Part shown: positions 34,587 to 46,951 of the stretch, piece after piece | How positions within the stretch are numbered: the first letter of the stretch is position 1 | Layout: every line of letters begins with the position of its first letter | NCBI GenBank assembly: GCA_905250025.1 | Contig: CAJNOJ010000014.1 | Coordinates: 503,624-567,623, forward strand | Length of the DNA: 64,000 nt | From: Adineta ricciae | Lineage: Eukaryota > Rotifera > Eurotatoria > Adinetida > Adinetidae | Reading direction: 5' to 3' | Translations under genes and position numbers: made by a program | Notes under the pieces: generated by a model | Told to the model about the DNA's origin: nothing | The model's input: only the letters and a program-made list of their open reading frames with translations | Database searches by the model: none

Positions 34587-37500
34587 ATGAAGAAACTGGA
34601 ACGTAAAATGTTTGGCGATGTTTGTTGTTGGTTTAAAACGTTTGTTGTTCTCACTGTTTTTACTTTGATTACGGCGATTGCTGTGTTTCCATTTTTTATC
34701 TGTATGATTCCAATGAAAGTCGATAATTGGTAACTAAGTATGTGTGTTTTTTTATTTAGACAATTTGACAACTACGCTCAGAAACGCATCTAATCAATCA
34801 TCTCATCGGCTACCAACGAGTGTCAAACCGACGAATTATCGTTTGTATATCGATGCAAGTCGACTTGAAGAATTCATTTTTCATGGAACAGTTGACATCG
34901 ACGTTCGAGTAAACTTTCGCCGACTCGAGTTGAAACGAAGCGTTATTGAAAGTTTTTAGATAAATCAATATGTCAATGAAATTGTTTTGAATAGTGCTGA
35001 GTTGAACATCACGTCCGTTCGATTTCGAGAAGATGGATTCGATTCTTTTCTTCGTGGAGCAGTTCAATATCAGGAAGATCATGAACAAATTATCATCAAA
35101 TTTAACCAAACACTGAATGTGAGTTTCCGACTTTGGACTCGAATTATCCTCGAAAGTTTTTGTTTAATTTAGATTGGTAGTGGACGTTTGTCGTTAGCAT
35201 TTGATGGAATCATAAGCGATCAACTTCATGGGTTTTACCGAACTAAAAATCATGATCATGTCGGAGCATGCACGCAATTTGAAGTAACGAAAAGAATATG
35301 TATTCGATGTCTCTGACTTATTGTGTGTTCTTCTCCTTAGCCGGGATATGCGCGCCGTGCATTTCCTTCCTTCGATGAGCCATCTTTCAAAGCGAATTTT
35401 TGCATTACTATCCGTGCTTCCAAAGAATTAACAACATTGAGTAACATGGTACAGAAAAATCGATTTTTGCTTTCGAGGATCACAACTTGTCTGTTAATAT
35501 TTAGCCGATTAAATCTAAGCATGATGGTGGAAACGACACGTATATCTACGAATTCGAATCTACACCAGTGATGCCGACCTACTTAGTCGCTTATGTTATC
35601 GGACGATATGATTACGTGGAAACACGCGATTTAAACAATGTTTTGATTCGTGTTTATACGCCGGTTGGAAAGAGTGAACAAGGCGAATTTGCTCTGAAAG
35701 TTTGTTTTTCACAAAGAATTGATTTCTCAAGTCAATGTGATTGTTTCTAGACAGCAGCTAAGATTCTTCCCTTCTTTACTGAATATTTTGGTATCAAATA
35801 CCCGTTGAGTAAATTGGATATGATTTCCGTAGCAGATTTTGGCTCTGGTGAATAATGATTTCGTTTTCGTTTATTTTTCTTGTAACTCTGAATGACTGAT
35901 CTTTCTTTTAGGAGCAATGGAGAATTGGGGGTAAGTGCGATGGACATCGAAGAAACGAGTTCAACTAGAAACAAGTCTTTGTACATTAATTAGATTAATA
36001 ACCTACCGAGAAACATACTTACTTGTTGATGCACGTACTTCGACACAGAAAACACGACAAGAAGTAGCGTTAGTTGTTGCACATGAATTAGCACATCAAT
36101 GGTTTGGAAACTTAGTCGTAAGTGACGCTTAACTGACTCGACAATTTATGTTCGAAGGAATCTTTTAGACAATGGAATGGTGGAATGATCTATGGCTGAA
36201 TGAAGATAAGTATTTTCGAAAGATTTGAATATATCTATTCGTTTGCTGGGTATCTCTTTACGTTTTGCATCGTGGATTGAGTTTCTCGCTGTTGATAAAG
36301 TTTATCCTGAATATGATATCTGGACGCAATTCGTGTCCGATACGTTGTCGACTTGTATGATTCTCGATGCACTACAGAATAGCCATCCGATTGAAGTACC
36401 AATACGAAAACCAACTGAAATCGACGAAATATTCGATGACATCACTTATGGGAAAGGTTCTTTCGTCATTCTATCAAATATTTACTTTCTAAAAGATGTA
36501 TTCGCTGTTCAGGTTCAAGTGTAATTCGACTACTTCATGCTTTTATTGGTAACGAAGCTTTTCGTCGTGGTCTATCGAGTTATTTAGCAGAATATGCTTA
36601 CCAAAATGCCGTTACGGACAATCTTTGGCATTATTTATCGAAAGCATCAAATAAATCTGATCTGTCCGACGTACTGTCATCATGGACAAAACAAATGGGC
36701 TTTCCTCTGCTTACGGTACCTGCTTTAATCAATGAAAAAAAATAATTTCTTTTTGTGGAAACCTAGGTAAAACAAGAACAAAAGGGCAATGATCGTTTGT
36801 TAACCGTCGAACAGACGAGATTTCTCGCCGATGGAACTAGAGACGAAAAGCTACGCTGGAAAATACCAATCAGTATCTGTACACAATCGCATCCAAATGA
36901 AACCGCTCATGATCTGTATCTTAATGGAGAAGAGAAACGCACATTTGTATTGAAAAACCTTTCAGCAAATGAATGGATTAAATTAAATCTATTCAGGTAG
37001 GCCAAAGGCATCAATTTCGCTCACTAATATTCCTGTTTTTCTTCAGTGTCGGAATATATCGTGTGCACTATTCTTCGTCAATGCTTCAAGCATTGACTCC
37101 AGCTATTCAAAATCATGTTCTTTCGCCCCAAGATCGCTTTAATATTCAGACGGATGTTTATGCGTTAGCACGAGCAGGCCGCGTGGGTTATGCTGATTAT
37201 TTAAAGCTACTTCGTCATGCTTACAAACATGAAGATAATCTAACTGTTTGGAAATCCATTGTACGGCAACTAACTGAACTTAGTTCGATATTTGAATATG
37301 CGCGTTTCAATAATACGAAAGCACTCTATCAAACATATGTTTGCGATCTTCTAGCGAACATCTATGAGAAGCTCGGATGGGACGCAGTGCCAAATGAAGG
37401 CGCACAAGTGCCCATGTTACGTAGTTTGATCTTAACACACACAGGTGTTAATGGATATAATAAAACACGGTATGAAGCTCACAGGCGCTTCGAAAAGTTT

Positions 37501-38341
37501 TCGACTCAAAACAACGATCATTATTTGATTAATCCAAACACCCGTGCGGCGATTTATTTAACCGTTGCCAAAACCGGCAATCGACAAATATTCAACCAAT
37601 TAATATCGGTAAATATAACAGAAAACGATTTGCGTACATTTTGAATTCAACATGACCGTACTATGTAAATGATCTTCAGCCGATTTCCGAAACAAAAGCA
37701 TAAGAGTTGATTATTAGCATATGATTATATATTCAAATTTTAGTTATACCGCCAAGCTGACACGCAAGAAGAGCGTATTCGTTTACTGACTGCACTATGC
37801 CGGTTTGACGATGAAGTTCTTCAAGAAGAAGCACTTCATTTTGTTTGGAACACGGTAGTAATTGCTTTTCGCTCTAGGTCAAAGAATATTTTCCGAATTT
37901 AGACTGAAGTTCGAAAACAAGACCATTTAACTGGTTTTGCATCGTTAGCTTCGCATAATCGACGTGGATGTGAACTATGTTGGAAGTACATGCAAGACAA
38001 TTGGCAACATATTGAAACGATCTATGGGGCTCGTGACACACATTTGCTTCATTTTATCGAAGTATGTTCAGTTATCGTTTCATAGTCGTGTATCAACTGA
38101 TTGATCTGTTTCAGACCATACCTGCGTTGTTTATTAGTGAAGAGCGAGCTGAAGAAGTTCGAGTAAGTTTGATTGGAAAGGAGACTTCATGAAGTTTGCT
38201 TGTTTGTTCCAGAAATTCTTCGCCGCTCATCCGAATTCGTTTTTGGAACGGTCGATTAAAAAAGTACTGGAACAAATCCATATTCGCCGTCTTGTACTTG
38301 ACCGAAACGAACTTAGCATAAACGAATTTCTAAGTCTTTGA
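34587..38341 (+). CDS. M1-family zinc aminopeptidase, membrane-anchored, 18 exons
   Basis: Type II membrane aminopeptidase of about 905 residues that trims N-terminal residues from peptides outside the cell. Exon 1 (34587-34729) has a cytoplasmic start and TM helix ([20 protein letters not shown]). Later exons: to 34908, 34960-35118, 35173-35283, 35341-35448, 35505-35699, 35751-35847, 35912-35930, 35994-36117, 36169-36205, 36262-36456, 36513-36715, 36767-36996, 37047-37608, 37744-37854, 37903-38061, 38115-38162, 38213-38341. The substrate motif GAMENWG spans three exons, one of 19 nt. Zinc motif [12 protein letters not shown] and the third ligand Glu (WLNEGFASW) are intact. The ERAP1-like C-terminal half resembles puromycin-sensitive aminopeptidase. 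The intron after WLNE is AT-AC. The first junction is unsure: the acceptor at 34759 is out of phase, whereas 34820 is in phase. Confidence 0.88.
36206..36261 (+). other. Probable non-canonical AT-AC intron (56 nt)
   Basis: The sequence starts ATAAGT and ends CTTTAC. Removing exactly these 56 bases joins WLNE to GFASW in the zinc-site segment that M1 enzymes always have. No GT-AG pair here can do so: the only AG in the stretch is about 15 bases in. The 5' end ATAAGT looks like a U2-type donor with G1 changed to A, rather than the U12 consensus ATATCC. Confidence 0.75.
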
Positions 38342-38522
38342 TTTCAAAAGCCTGTTTTTTTCTCTTCTTTACTGTGTTTTTAAACAAATCAAATTCATTT
38401 GAAAAGACTAATAAACTATATACAGATAAATGTGTTTTTTTCTTTATTTAAATATCATAGCCGTCGAACAGCAGCGTTTTTCTTTGAAAAAAAAATACAA
38501 TTTTATTTAACAAATGGGCGTA
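38342..38522. other. Short shared 3' region of convergent genes
   Basis: Only 181 bases separate the stop codons of the aminopeptidase (+) and RGK GTPase (-); their 3' UTRs may overlap. An AATAAA at about 38409 could serve the plus-strand gene. Confidence 0.6.
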
Positions 38523-41255
38523 TCAAATGCTGGTGTTTAGATTTTCAACATCTGATAACAATCGTGTTGGTTTCTTGCGGAAAACACTGAAAAACTTCGT
38601 GAAGATATTCTTTGAATTTCGATTGTACAGCGGTGAACTTTTACGTGAGGATGTATTGGTTAAGATTGGAGTATCAGAATCATTCGTATCGATACTGCCA
38701 TTGGTGATTGTTAATCGTCGTTTCAGTTCGTTACGAATGTGTTCATTGATACGAATTTGTTTTAATGTTCCTGCTAACAGATCATCGACTTTATCATTGA
38801 TTGCTGCAGACGTTTCGACAAATTTACAATTGTGTTTGAATGCAGCATGTCGAGCAGCTAAATACGTTGACAAGACATAGTTTTTCTTTTTTCGTAAGTC
38901 TATGAAAACTTACTTTCTTTCGTTACTGAACGTTTGCGAACAAGATCGGATTTATTCCCTACTAGAATAATCGGCATGGGTCGTTTGATAGACGATGGAT
39001 GGTAGACCAGTTCATTTTCACGAAGATTTTTCACCAACTGAATAGCCGTTTGAAATGATTGTCGATCAGTTATTGAGTAAACAACAATATACGCATCGCC
39101 TGTTACACTAGATTTGACCTACATAAGACGATAACTAATAATGTAATTTCATCGCCTCTTCAAACATACTTGATCGATATCGATCGTAGTTATATGTAAA
39201 CGCGATTCAATTCCATCCAGCATAATTGGTACGGTATTATCCGGATCATCATCTGTAAAAAATTCCAAAATCATTTCGATGAAGGTTAGACATATTTTTC
39301 CTGATGTCATATCCGATTTTCTTATTAGCGTTTCGTCTGGATGTTTAGATATGTTAATAATCTAATCATACGGTATAGGAAAGATCATTAGGTATCGAAC
39401 TCGGAATGTTTATTTATTGAAGGTTATTCAAACGAATAAATTATTGCTTTTCTTTCTTCGGTACAAAGGCTCTTTTTTCCTCTTTAATTACTTGAAACAG
39501 ATATGATGTTCGTAATTTTCTATTATATTCTAATCAAACATTATTTATCATTTCGATTGTTTGTCCTATTTCCTCGTAGAAGGATTTCTCTCTTGTTCCT
39601 GTTTGCTTCTTTTTTTCTGTGACATCTTCTATCGATATATCATTAATAATCGTTTTGCTGTCAACAGTTGGGTATGATATAACTTACCCAGTGAACTTGA
39701 ATAATCATAGATTCCTCGATATTCCGTCGTTTTGAACTGCCTCATTAGTGAGCATTTTCCTGTTCCACTCATACCGAGCAGATAAACTTGATAAACGTGC
39801 ACATCTTGTACACGGCCATCTTCTGTTTGAATACGTTCGACAAGTGGATTATCATCATCTTCGTCCTCATCATTTTCATTCTGATCAGGTGTGGAAACGG
39901 CCAATTGTAAAGGATTATTTTCAATGAAATGAGTGTCAAGAATTCCGTTGAGATTGAGTCCAGGAGAGTTTGTGAGCGAGTTTGTACTTGTCCGAATCTC
40001 TTTCGGTGATGTTGGAGAATGATTAAGATCATGTTCGGGGGAGGAGGTACGATCAGCCGTTGTGAGATTGGTATTCACTCGAAATGAACTACGGCGACTT
40101 GTTGAGCCACTTCGTTTAATTGAACGTTTAAATGAATCTCTAGGGTCAAATGTATCTATAGAATCACGAGGCTCTGAACAAACTTGTCTTTGCTTACCCT
40201 CGATTAACAAAGCCTTTCGATGTTGTATGAAATTGTCTGACAAGATAAATTTGTTCATCACCGTCAGTTGGTAGCTGCAATTGATCAACTGTTAATGAAC
40301 CTATCGAAATACGAGAAATGCATTATTGGATCAAATGAATTCCATTGACGATAATTATTAATTTCGATAACAGTCAATAGAATGAAGGATAGCAGAAATA
40401 TTCATTTATCTTACCGAGTCGTTCCGATCTTTGAGTGTTTTGATTCGACCATTGATCTTGAGAATCGTCAGCGGATGTCATTGGCTCAGTTACAGAGATT
40501 CTGCCTGTAGTGCCCGAAATTGACTTGCGAGAAGAATCAGATGCTCCCGTATGAGAAGCACAGTTGTTCTGTGGTACGTTTGTAGCGCTATATTTACGCG
40601 TAAGAAAATCTTGTTGTTTTTGTTGTTCTTTGTCCTTTTCCTTTTCCTTTTCCTTTTCTTTCTTTTGTCGATATTTTTTTATCGATTGTGGACGTTTATA
40701 GGAACATGATCGAGCTAATGGTTCTACGGATTCAATTTGACTATTTGAAGCTTGAAGAAATGTTTGAGCAGTGTGTGTTAAGGAAAAGTTTTTGCGTTTC
40801 GTACGCGCCGAAGGAGGATTTGTTTGTAGAGCTGTTTTAGGAGGTGAGGAAGAAATCGATGTTCGATGAGCTGTATCCGAAGAAACGTCAGACGAAGTTT
40901 TCGGTTTCGACGAAGGCGAAGAGGAAAGTAACGGTTGAGATTTGGCAGTAAGATGCGTAGAACTTTCAGGAGATAGCAGCGGTGGAGCATTTGCTGGTGA
41001 ACATGAACTGTAACAACGTGGATGGGATGGTGCAGCGTTTGAGCGTGCGAATAATGCATCGAAATGATCAGTGTCGGTGTTGATCTGTTCTTTTTCGTTG
41101 AAGTCTCCTTCGACAACTGGGCCCCAATGAATGGTCGGCCGCGAACTGTTCGGAGATAACATTGCTGGGGATGTGTTGGTATCTGATTGATGAGTAATTG
41201 TTAATTCAGTTTCCTCATTGGCATCTGCTATGTCATCGAAATGTGGTTCATACAT
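38523..41255 (-). CDS. RGK-family small GTPase (Rem/Rad/Gem-like) with long N-terminus
   Basis: Six exons (41255-40415, 40300-40198, 40139-39688, 39252-39170, 39118-38914, 38857-38523) give 672 residues. The first 400 or so are Ser/Pro/Thr-rich and disordered with a KEKEKEK run. RGK GTPases bind the calcium-channel beta subunit and reduce Cav currents. The G domain shows a P-loop GMSGTGKCSL in which the usual Ser/Thr after GK is Cys, a switch II replaced by TIDIDQ instead of DxxG, NKSDL for guanine and ETSA. There is no CAAX prenylation box, which also marks RGK. The basic tail with RKSSPLYNR and FTKFFSVFRKKP resembles the family's calmodulin/14-3-3 and membrane-binding end. The segment QFHTTSKGFVNRGDSFKRS lies before the G domain. 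An acceptor-like TTTAG is directly upstream of the ATG. Confidence 0.85.
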
Positions 41256-43080
41256 TCTAAACAAAATAAAACAAACGGAAATCAATAACATCCGACGTAT
41301 TGATTAATCAAATGTATGATGTGTTGTTTCTAAATATAACAAATTTCTATTTTCTATTCTATTCCTCGTACTTTGACAGGATCATCTAACCTTTGTTTAA
41401 TCAACTGTTTTCTGAAGGTGTTTGTATCACCAAAGTCTAGAATTAACTAAATCATCTCTATTCAATTAGCTAACTTTTCATGTTGATTCGTTATATGATG
41501 ATCGAAACATTATCATTAAAATCCATATTCTTTCGACATCCTGCAATTATTCTTTAATTGAATAACTGAGAAGAAAAACAATTATCTCGAACAACACCAG
41601 AAGGTAAATATAAGACGTCGTATATTTTCCTTACGAACCTGTAGGCTACTCCGAAAGAATGAAGTAATTAATGTCGCATGATGAATGAATTTAGTTAAGA
41701 ATACAAAACGCTTTAAGAACAAAGTGAAAGATATAACGGTTTAAATATTGCTTTAATCTGTCAAGTACAGATTACGAATATTAACGTGGCATCGTTCACA
41801 GTTTTTTGTACTGCCTAACAAACAGGGATATTTACCGATAGAATTGCACTCTTTTGACAGAAGGTTTCCGATGATGAGATGAGAAAACAGTTGTTGTACT
41901 TGCCAATGTCATTATATCGCTGTTCTGAATTTTCTTAGTGTTTCTTTAACATTTCCAAATCAAAAGGACGCGTTTCTACTTTTTCGTTTCGATGTTTATG
42001 CCGGTTGAGCAAGCAGAAGTGATGGAGACGTACACCGTGAAAATAAAAATGGAGGAGAAAAATCTGTCGCAGTGTAAATTATATAGTTTTTTTTCTCTAC
42101 GAGAAATTTATTTTCATTCGACAGGAGAGAAAAAACGAGAAGAGAAAAAAGAAGCTCAGCAATTAAGAATAGATAGACAAGTCTTTCCTGTAACCGAAAC
42201 AAAACTTCGAGCGCCTCAAACATGTTTTGAAGTTCACGTGAACTCTTTGAGAACATACTTCGCAAAAACATGATTGACTGGAATGAAATAGAATATGTTT
42301 TTTTTTCTCTTAAATATTCTCGAGTTATTTATCAATTATCTCCCCAAGTCGACCTACAATTAGACTACATCAGTGTTTTTATGAATTCTCTTGCCAAACT
42401 TAATGGCGGAGAATCGGAACTGAATCGGCATGAGTGTATTTCGAACATTTGTCAACAAAACTTCATCTATTTTTACGTTTATTATCTATCCGTCAACGAA
42501 ACGACGACATTTGCTTCATATTAAATCTTTTTAAAAATAAATGAATGATTAAAATTTCATATTTCGGAAAAAGATAACTTAAGGATAGATAGTTTCTGAA
42601 AGTAACACAACGAACGTGGAATGTCTCAAAGCAATGCATTCTGCATGAAACCTTTCTGCGTAAATTTAATCATAAAAATATTATCAATCTGTCTTTGATC
42701 CACTTCTATTGACAATAATCTTTGATGATTAGAAATACGAATTATGATTTTCCACTCAATAACACTTCGCACTTTACGAATGATGATAAAATGAAGACAT
42801 TAGATAAGATAAAGTAATAAACGTAAATGTTCACCTGATTAATTCTTCTTTTCAGTCATAATCATTACGTTTCTTTTTTTTTTTTACAAAGAAGTGAGTA
42901 CGCTTGAACTCATTTTCTAATCGATTGAGGGGGAAAAATGAATATGAAATATTAATCAGACGGCTAAACTCGTGTAATTCTGAGCACGTTTTGCTTGCTT
43001 CTTCAAACAAGAAGAGACACTCCCTCGTCTACTCAAAATCAGCTTAGACAGACGCTCATGATACACTTCCGATAAGTATT
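41256..43080. other. Gene-poor intergenic region, 1.8 kb
   Basis: AT-rich. Frames at 41992-42273 are open on both strands, which is a compositional effect and not evidence for a gene. Nothing is called. Confidence 0.55.
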
Positions 43081-44815
43081 GTGACATCGTTGAAGTGGAA
43101 AAGCGTTTCATTCAATTGCTGTCTGGGACAAAGATTTCTAAAGATAAAATATTGTTTCCACTCTGTTTCAATTTTATTAATAAAGACAATTTGGTTCATC
43201 CTATTGACATTCATGTTCACCTTCTCATACGCGAACGGCTTCGTGAATCTCAAAGACCAAACTACTTTATCAATAGTGGAGAAGTTCATCCGAAATGTCA
43301 CCGAGTATATTCTATTACAGAAGTACTCGACTATTTGCATTCTTATTTTTGGTAAACTCGACTCGCTGTCAACAGGAGATACTCTAAACCTACCTTCATG
43401 CTCGTATCTGAATTCTGTAAGCACTCTTGACGATATAATCTGTACGCAAGGTACTCAGACCATAGACGTGAGATTTTCACAGCCGGTAGAACGTCGATTC
43501 TCTGTAAAAACGATACTTTCTACTAGTCAGTACGTGAAAACTCCGCGGATTGAGTTATGTTCAAGTGCGTGACGAATAGCGAATTCGTATTCATTGAAAG
43601 AATTTAATGAGCATGTATTTATATCTGCTAAGATAAACAAACGTTCGTTTCGGATTACAGTACAAAAACTCTCGTTTTACAATGACGAGGAAAACGTTTT
43701 AGATTAGCAGACGGAAAAGAAAAACAAGTTTTTGGTTAGCCGAAAGCATATTGTTCACAACCCGATACCATTGTTCCAATCTCCATTGTGGTGACACTCC
43801 AAACACAGCTAGGAATATGTTTTCCGAGATAGATTTGCAAACTACCAAGATATTTCTCTCTTCCCAAGGATATCCGTCAATAGTCTGATAAACAAAAACT
43901 AAGTAGGAAGCTGACCTATTGATTTTCTTTCTAGCAAAAAGAAATCCTAGAGAGAATACATTATCTAAGAAGTGAGAATGATGTACCACAGAGTTATTAT
44001 ATAATTTCAATAGCGTTCCTCAGGGAAAGAGCTGATCTGCATCGTTAATGAATCTTTCTAAATCAGATAGACTTATTTAAACCTTCGGTTGTGAACTTAC
44101 ATTCTTAATACAATCGTCTGTTTCACATCTGGTCTAATTCTTTCGTCTGTTTGTTAGCGAAACAAATAAGTGACAGAGAAAATTAGCTGTGTCTTTGGCC
44201 TTTTCTAATAACTTATTAAATAAGTATCCAGACGCAGCTCGAGGAGTGATCAGATAATATGTGGGCTATGTAATTCGATTATTTCTCAACAAAAACAAAG
44301 CCGGATGGTTGTAGTCGGCATATTTTCTATTCTTACATATGAGAAATATCTTATCGTACATTGAAATCCTTCTAGAATTGCTTTCTAATAACCTAAAGAT
44401 CCATTGAATACAAATAAAAGAGCGACATTCTTTTCAATATGTTGACTTGACAGCTTCGTTAATTATCTTGATGGCAAAATACAGTTTTGTACCCAGAAGG
44501 CATAAACGAGATTTTTCTATGTGAATCATTTTGAAGTGAAAATTAGGAGTCGAATTAATTCAATACTCAAGAACATACGAAGGGGAAAACTAATCTCAAG
44601 AGATTCATATTGACGCAGATCAAGATTTGGACTTTCAGCGAAACGAACTGTCGGCAATAGGCATTTGTAATTGTCTAGTTCAGTCTGCAATACTCGCGGG
44701 TATGTCTTATTATGACAAGTTGCATATCTATTCTATTGTTCTCGAGGAACTCCTGGGATGCGAGACAATTTCAAATGAATTTGTTATTTGTGATGAAGGC
44801 AAAGTTGACTAAATA
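43081..44815 (+). pseudogene. Coding-like tracts, probably a decayed or unrecognised gene
   Basis: Several plus-strand pieces look coding but do not join into one clean model. The first (43081-43572) has no ATG at its start, a hydrophobic helix (IWFILLTFMFTFSYANG) and then a hydrophilic part. A second piece near 43735-43886 reads ESILFTTRYHCSNLHCGD. A third, after an acceptor-like TTTCTAG near 43934, runs to about 44043 with YYIISIAFLRERADLHR. A fourth, 44600-44815, reads through DLDFQRNELSAIGICNCL to DEGKVD. Stops and frame breaks lie between them. I do not recognise the family. A divergent multi-exon gene with introns I cannot place is the alternative. Confidence 0.3.
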
Positions 44816-46612
44816 AGACAAATCGCATTCTTTTTCTATTCATATCGCGCCAAGACCGATGCCATTGCATCCAGATAAATAGAGGGGAATAAATGGTGGA
44901 GAAAAAGATAAATGAGTTAAGTCAATCAACAGTATCAGTTTGCTATGCAATAGGAATTCTCGTTCTCCTTACCAAATAGCGTTTTGGTTCGCTTCTACTT
45001 GTCCAAATTGCTGAAATGCACATAGAGACATCACTCGAAGAGGGAGAGAGAACGAGAAAGAGAAAAACTCGATGACATAACTATGTGATTGCTAATTCTT
45101 TTCCGATTAATTATATTTGTGAGAGAAGGGAAAAGAAAAAAACTTGTCGGATCAAATTTTAACTAAGTCAATGAGAAAATCATGATGTCATTTTGTCACT
45201 GTAGGGACTCTTCACATACATGTCTGATTCACTGATAGATGAAGATAGTTAACCCTAGTGTTTTGTTTCCATAATAACAGTCGATCTGTCAGCAAGGAAC
45301 CCTCCATCAGCCTGCTCTACGCTGTTCTATAATAACCTTGTAAGTTTATCATAATTGTCCACAAAGGAGAATATTATCATTGATGAATACAAGGATAATC
45401 GTTATCGTTGCTGTTCGAACACAAAAAAGAAATCTAACTGAGGCCAGATGCTGCCATATGTACTTATAGAAAGATTGACAGAATGATGATTGTCTCTTGA
45501 AACAACAAAATTCACCATATTTCATCTCAAATATTCTCGTTTTTAATATCTTCGATAAAGTTTAACTTACGTGCGCTGTTATACGAGATGATTTTAATTG
45601 AATGATTTCGGATTACTGTTGTCTATTTGTACTCGGTTCCGTTAGCGATGGCGCGTGTGCTTAGTGCTACTAAGTTTTAACCTTTTGTCTTCTGGAGGAG
45701 TAAGCAGAAAAGAGATAGAGAAGAACGATTGGCATCGAGGCGAGAAAAGGAAAAGAAGACGAGCGAAGAAAAACGGGAGAAAAAAAGCATGGGCACATAC
45801 ATAGGGACAAGGAAAAGAAGGAGAAAAGCTGAAAAACGCAAATTGCCAACCGACCATTGATTTTTTTTCTCTCGCTGCTTTCTCCTTTTGTCACTATTCT
45901 ATGTCTACATTGGACCCCACTTTCATTGTTGATAGCATTGTTCATTATCTTCATCGATAGAATATCTCCACAGGAGTAAATTAGTAGAAAAGATTGATCT
46001 AGAAATAGGAAAAAGAAATCATACAATCTTTCCTTTATGACTTGACATGTATTGCCTCTAATTTATATCGCTCGAAGCATTTTCCTATCATCATTCTTTC
46101 TTCTTTTGTCATTGAAGTTTTCTTTCTCTCTCTGTCTCTTTCTTTTTTCATCGTGTTAATGATCATGATATCAATACGGAGAAAAAGGAGAAAACTTTCA
46201 GTGTATGAGAAAAGTTAATCGATCGAAGATCCGTATTGATGTATTTAGTGTTTTTCTAAGGAAATTGTTTTGAAAATTGATCAGAACAAAGCTAATGATA
46301 AGCTTTTCTTTTTTCCGTTCTGGAAGAATACGACTGAATAACATTCATTTGTCCTCTTTGGAACCGAGACGAAACAATAAACGTTCTATTTCTCAATGCT
46401 CAAAACGATCAATCATCTATGCTTATTTGTTACGAGAGATGAATCAGACATAGTAGGCAGAAGATGTTTGTTATCCATTTATGGCTCGTTACATCCAATA
46501 GCAGTAACAGCTGTTTGCCATATGATTAAAATGTATCAATAAAATGTGAAGACAATAGAAATACGAATCGTTTTGATTACTGATATGAAGGTTTTTTATT
46601 GTTTTTTCTTTC
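44816..46612. other. Gene-poor intergenic region, 1.8 kb
   Basis: Contains GA-rich tracts near 45040-45066 and 45700-45840 and a (CT)n run near 46122-46136. The minus-strand frames at 45642-46026 follow this base bias and are not called. Confidence 0.55.
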
Positions 46613-46951
46613 CTACAAAATCGTGTGACTTCTCACAACATCGATATTGACTGATGAATCTTTTTCTGCTGTCGGTTTGAATTGCGTTGCGCTGGAAGCT
46701 TCGATCGTCCAGGGATCGTACTGATCAACGATCGTCGAACGAATTCGTTCTTCGTAGATATTTCTAATATGTTGCCGGAATTTCGATGCAGGAACAGCTG
46801 TGTCTGGTGCAACAACAAAAGTTCGCTCTAATAAATATTGATCACGCGAATTGGCTTGTTCGCGATGCCAACTTTGTAGAATATACACTGGAGGTTCTTG
46901 TTCCTGTGTTTGTCGAATGATCGGGTGAGACACAGCGACTGTCGCGGACAT
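46613..46951 (-). CDS. Small protein of unknown function (112 aa)
   Basis: A single exon of 112 residues with balanced composition and an ATG start (MSATVAVSHPIIRQTQ). It has no signal peptide or membrane helix. It begins with PPVYILQSWHREQ, has a middle helix SKFRQHIRNIYEERI, and ends SVNIDVVRSHTIL. I do not recognise the family. An acceptor-like TTTCAG lies 14 bases upstream of the ATG, suggesting a 5'-UTR intron or trans-splice site. It stands alone between long gene-poor stretches; the even codon use, unlike the surrounding biased DNA, is the main reason to call it. Confidence 0.5.
   Translation of the reverse strand: MSATVAVSHPIIRQTQEQEPPVYILQSWHREQANSRDQYLLERTFVVAPDTAVPASKFRQHIRNIYEERIRSTIVDQYDPWTIEASSATQFKPTAEKDSSVNIDVVRSHTIL

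Noticed and set aside
34733-34820. Frameshift or pseudogene status of the aminopeptidase because of the first junction
   Set aside because: The other 17 exons are intact with all catalytic residues, and an in-phase acceptor at 34820 exists; the 5' end is simply uncertain.
41992-42273. Overlapping 90-codon frames on opposite strands
   Set aside because: Openness on both strands comes from base composition; no conserved motif or splice context.
45642-46026. Minus-strand frames in a GA/CT-rich tract
   Set aside because: Translations are Phe/Ser/Leu runs that mirror the pyrimidine bias; not protein-like.
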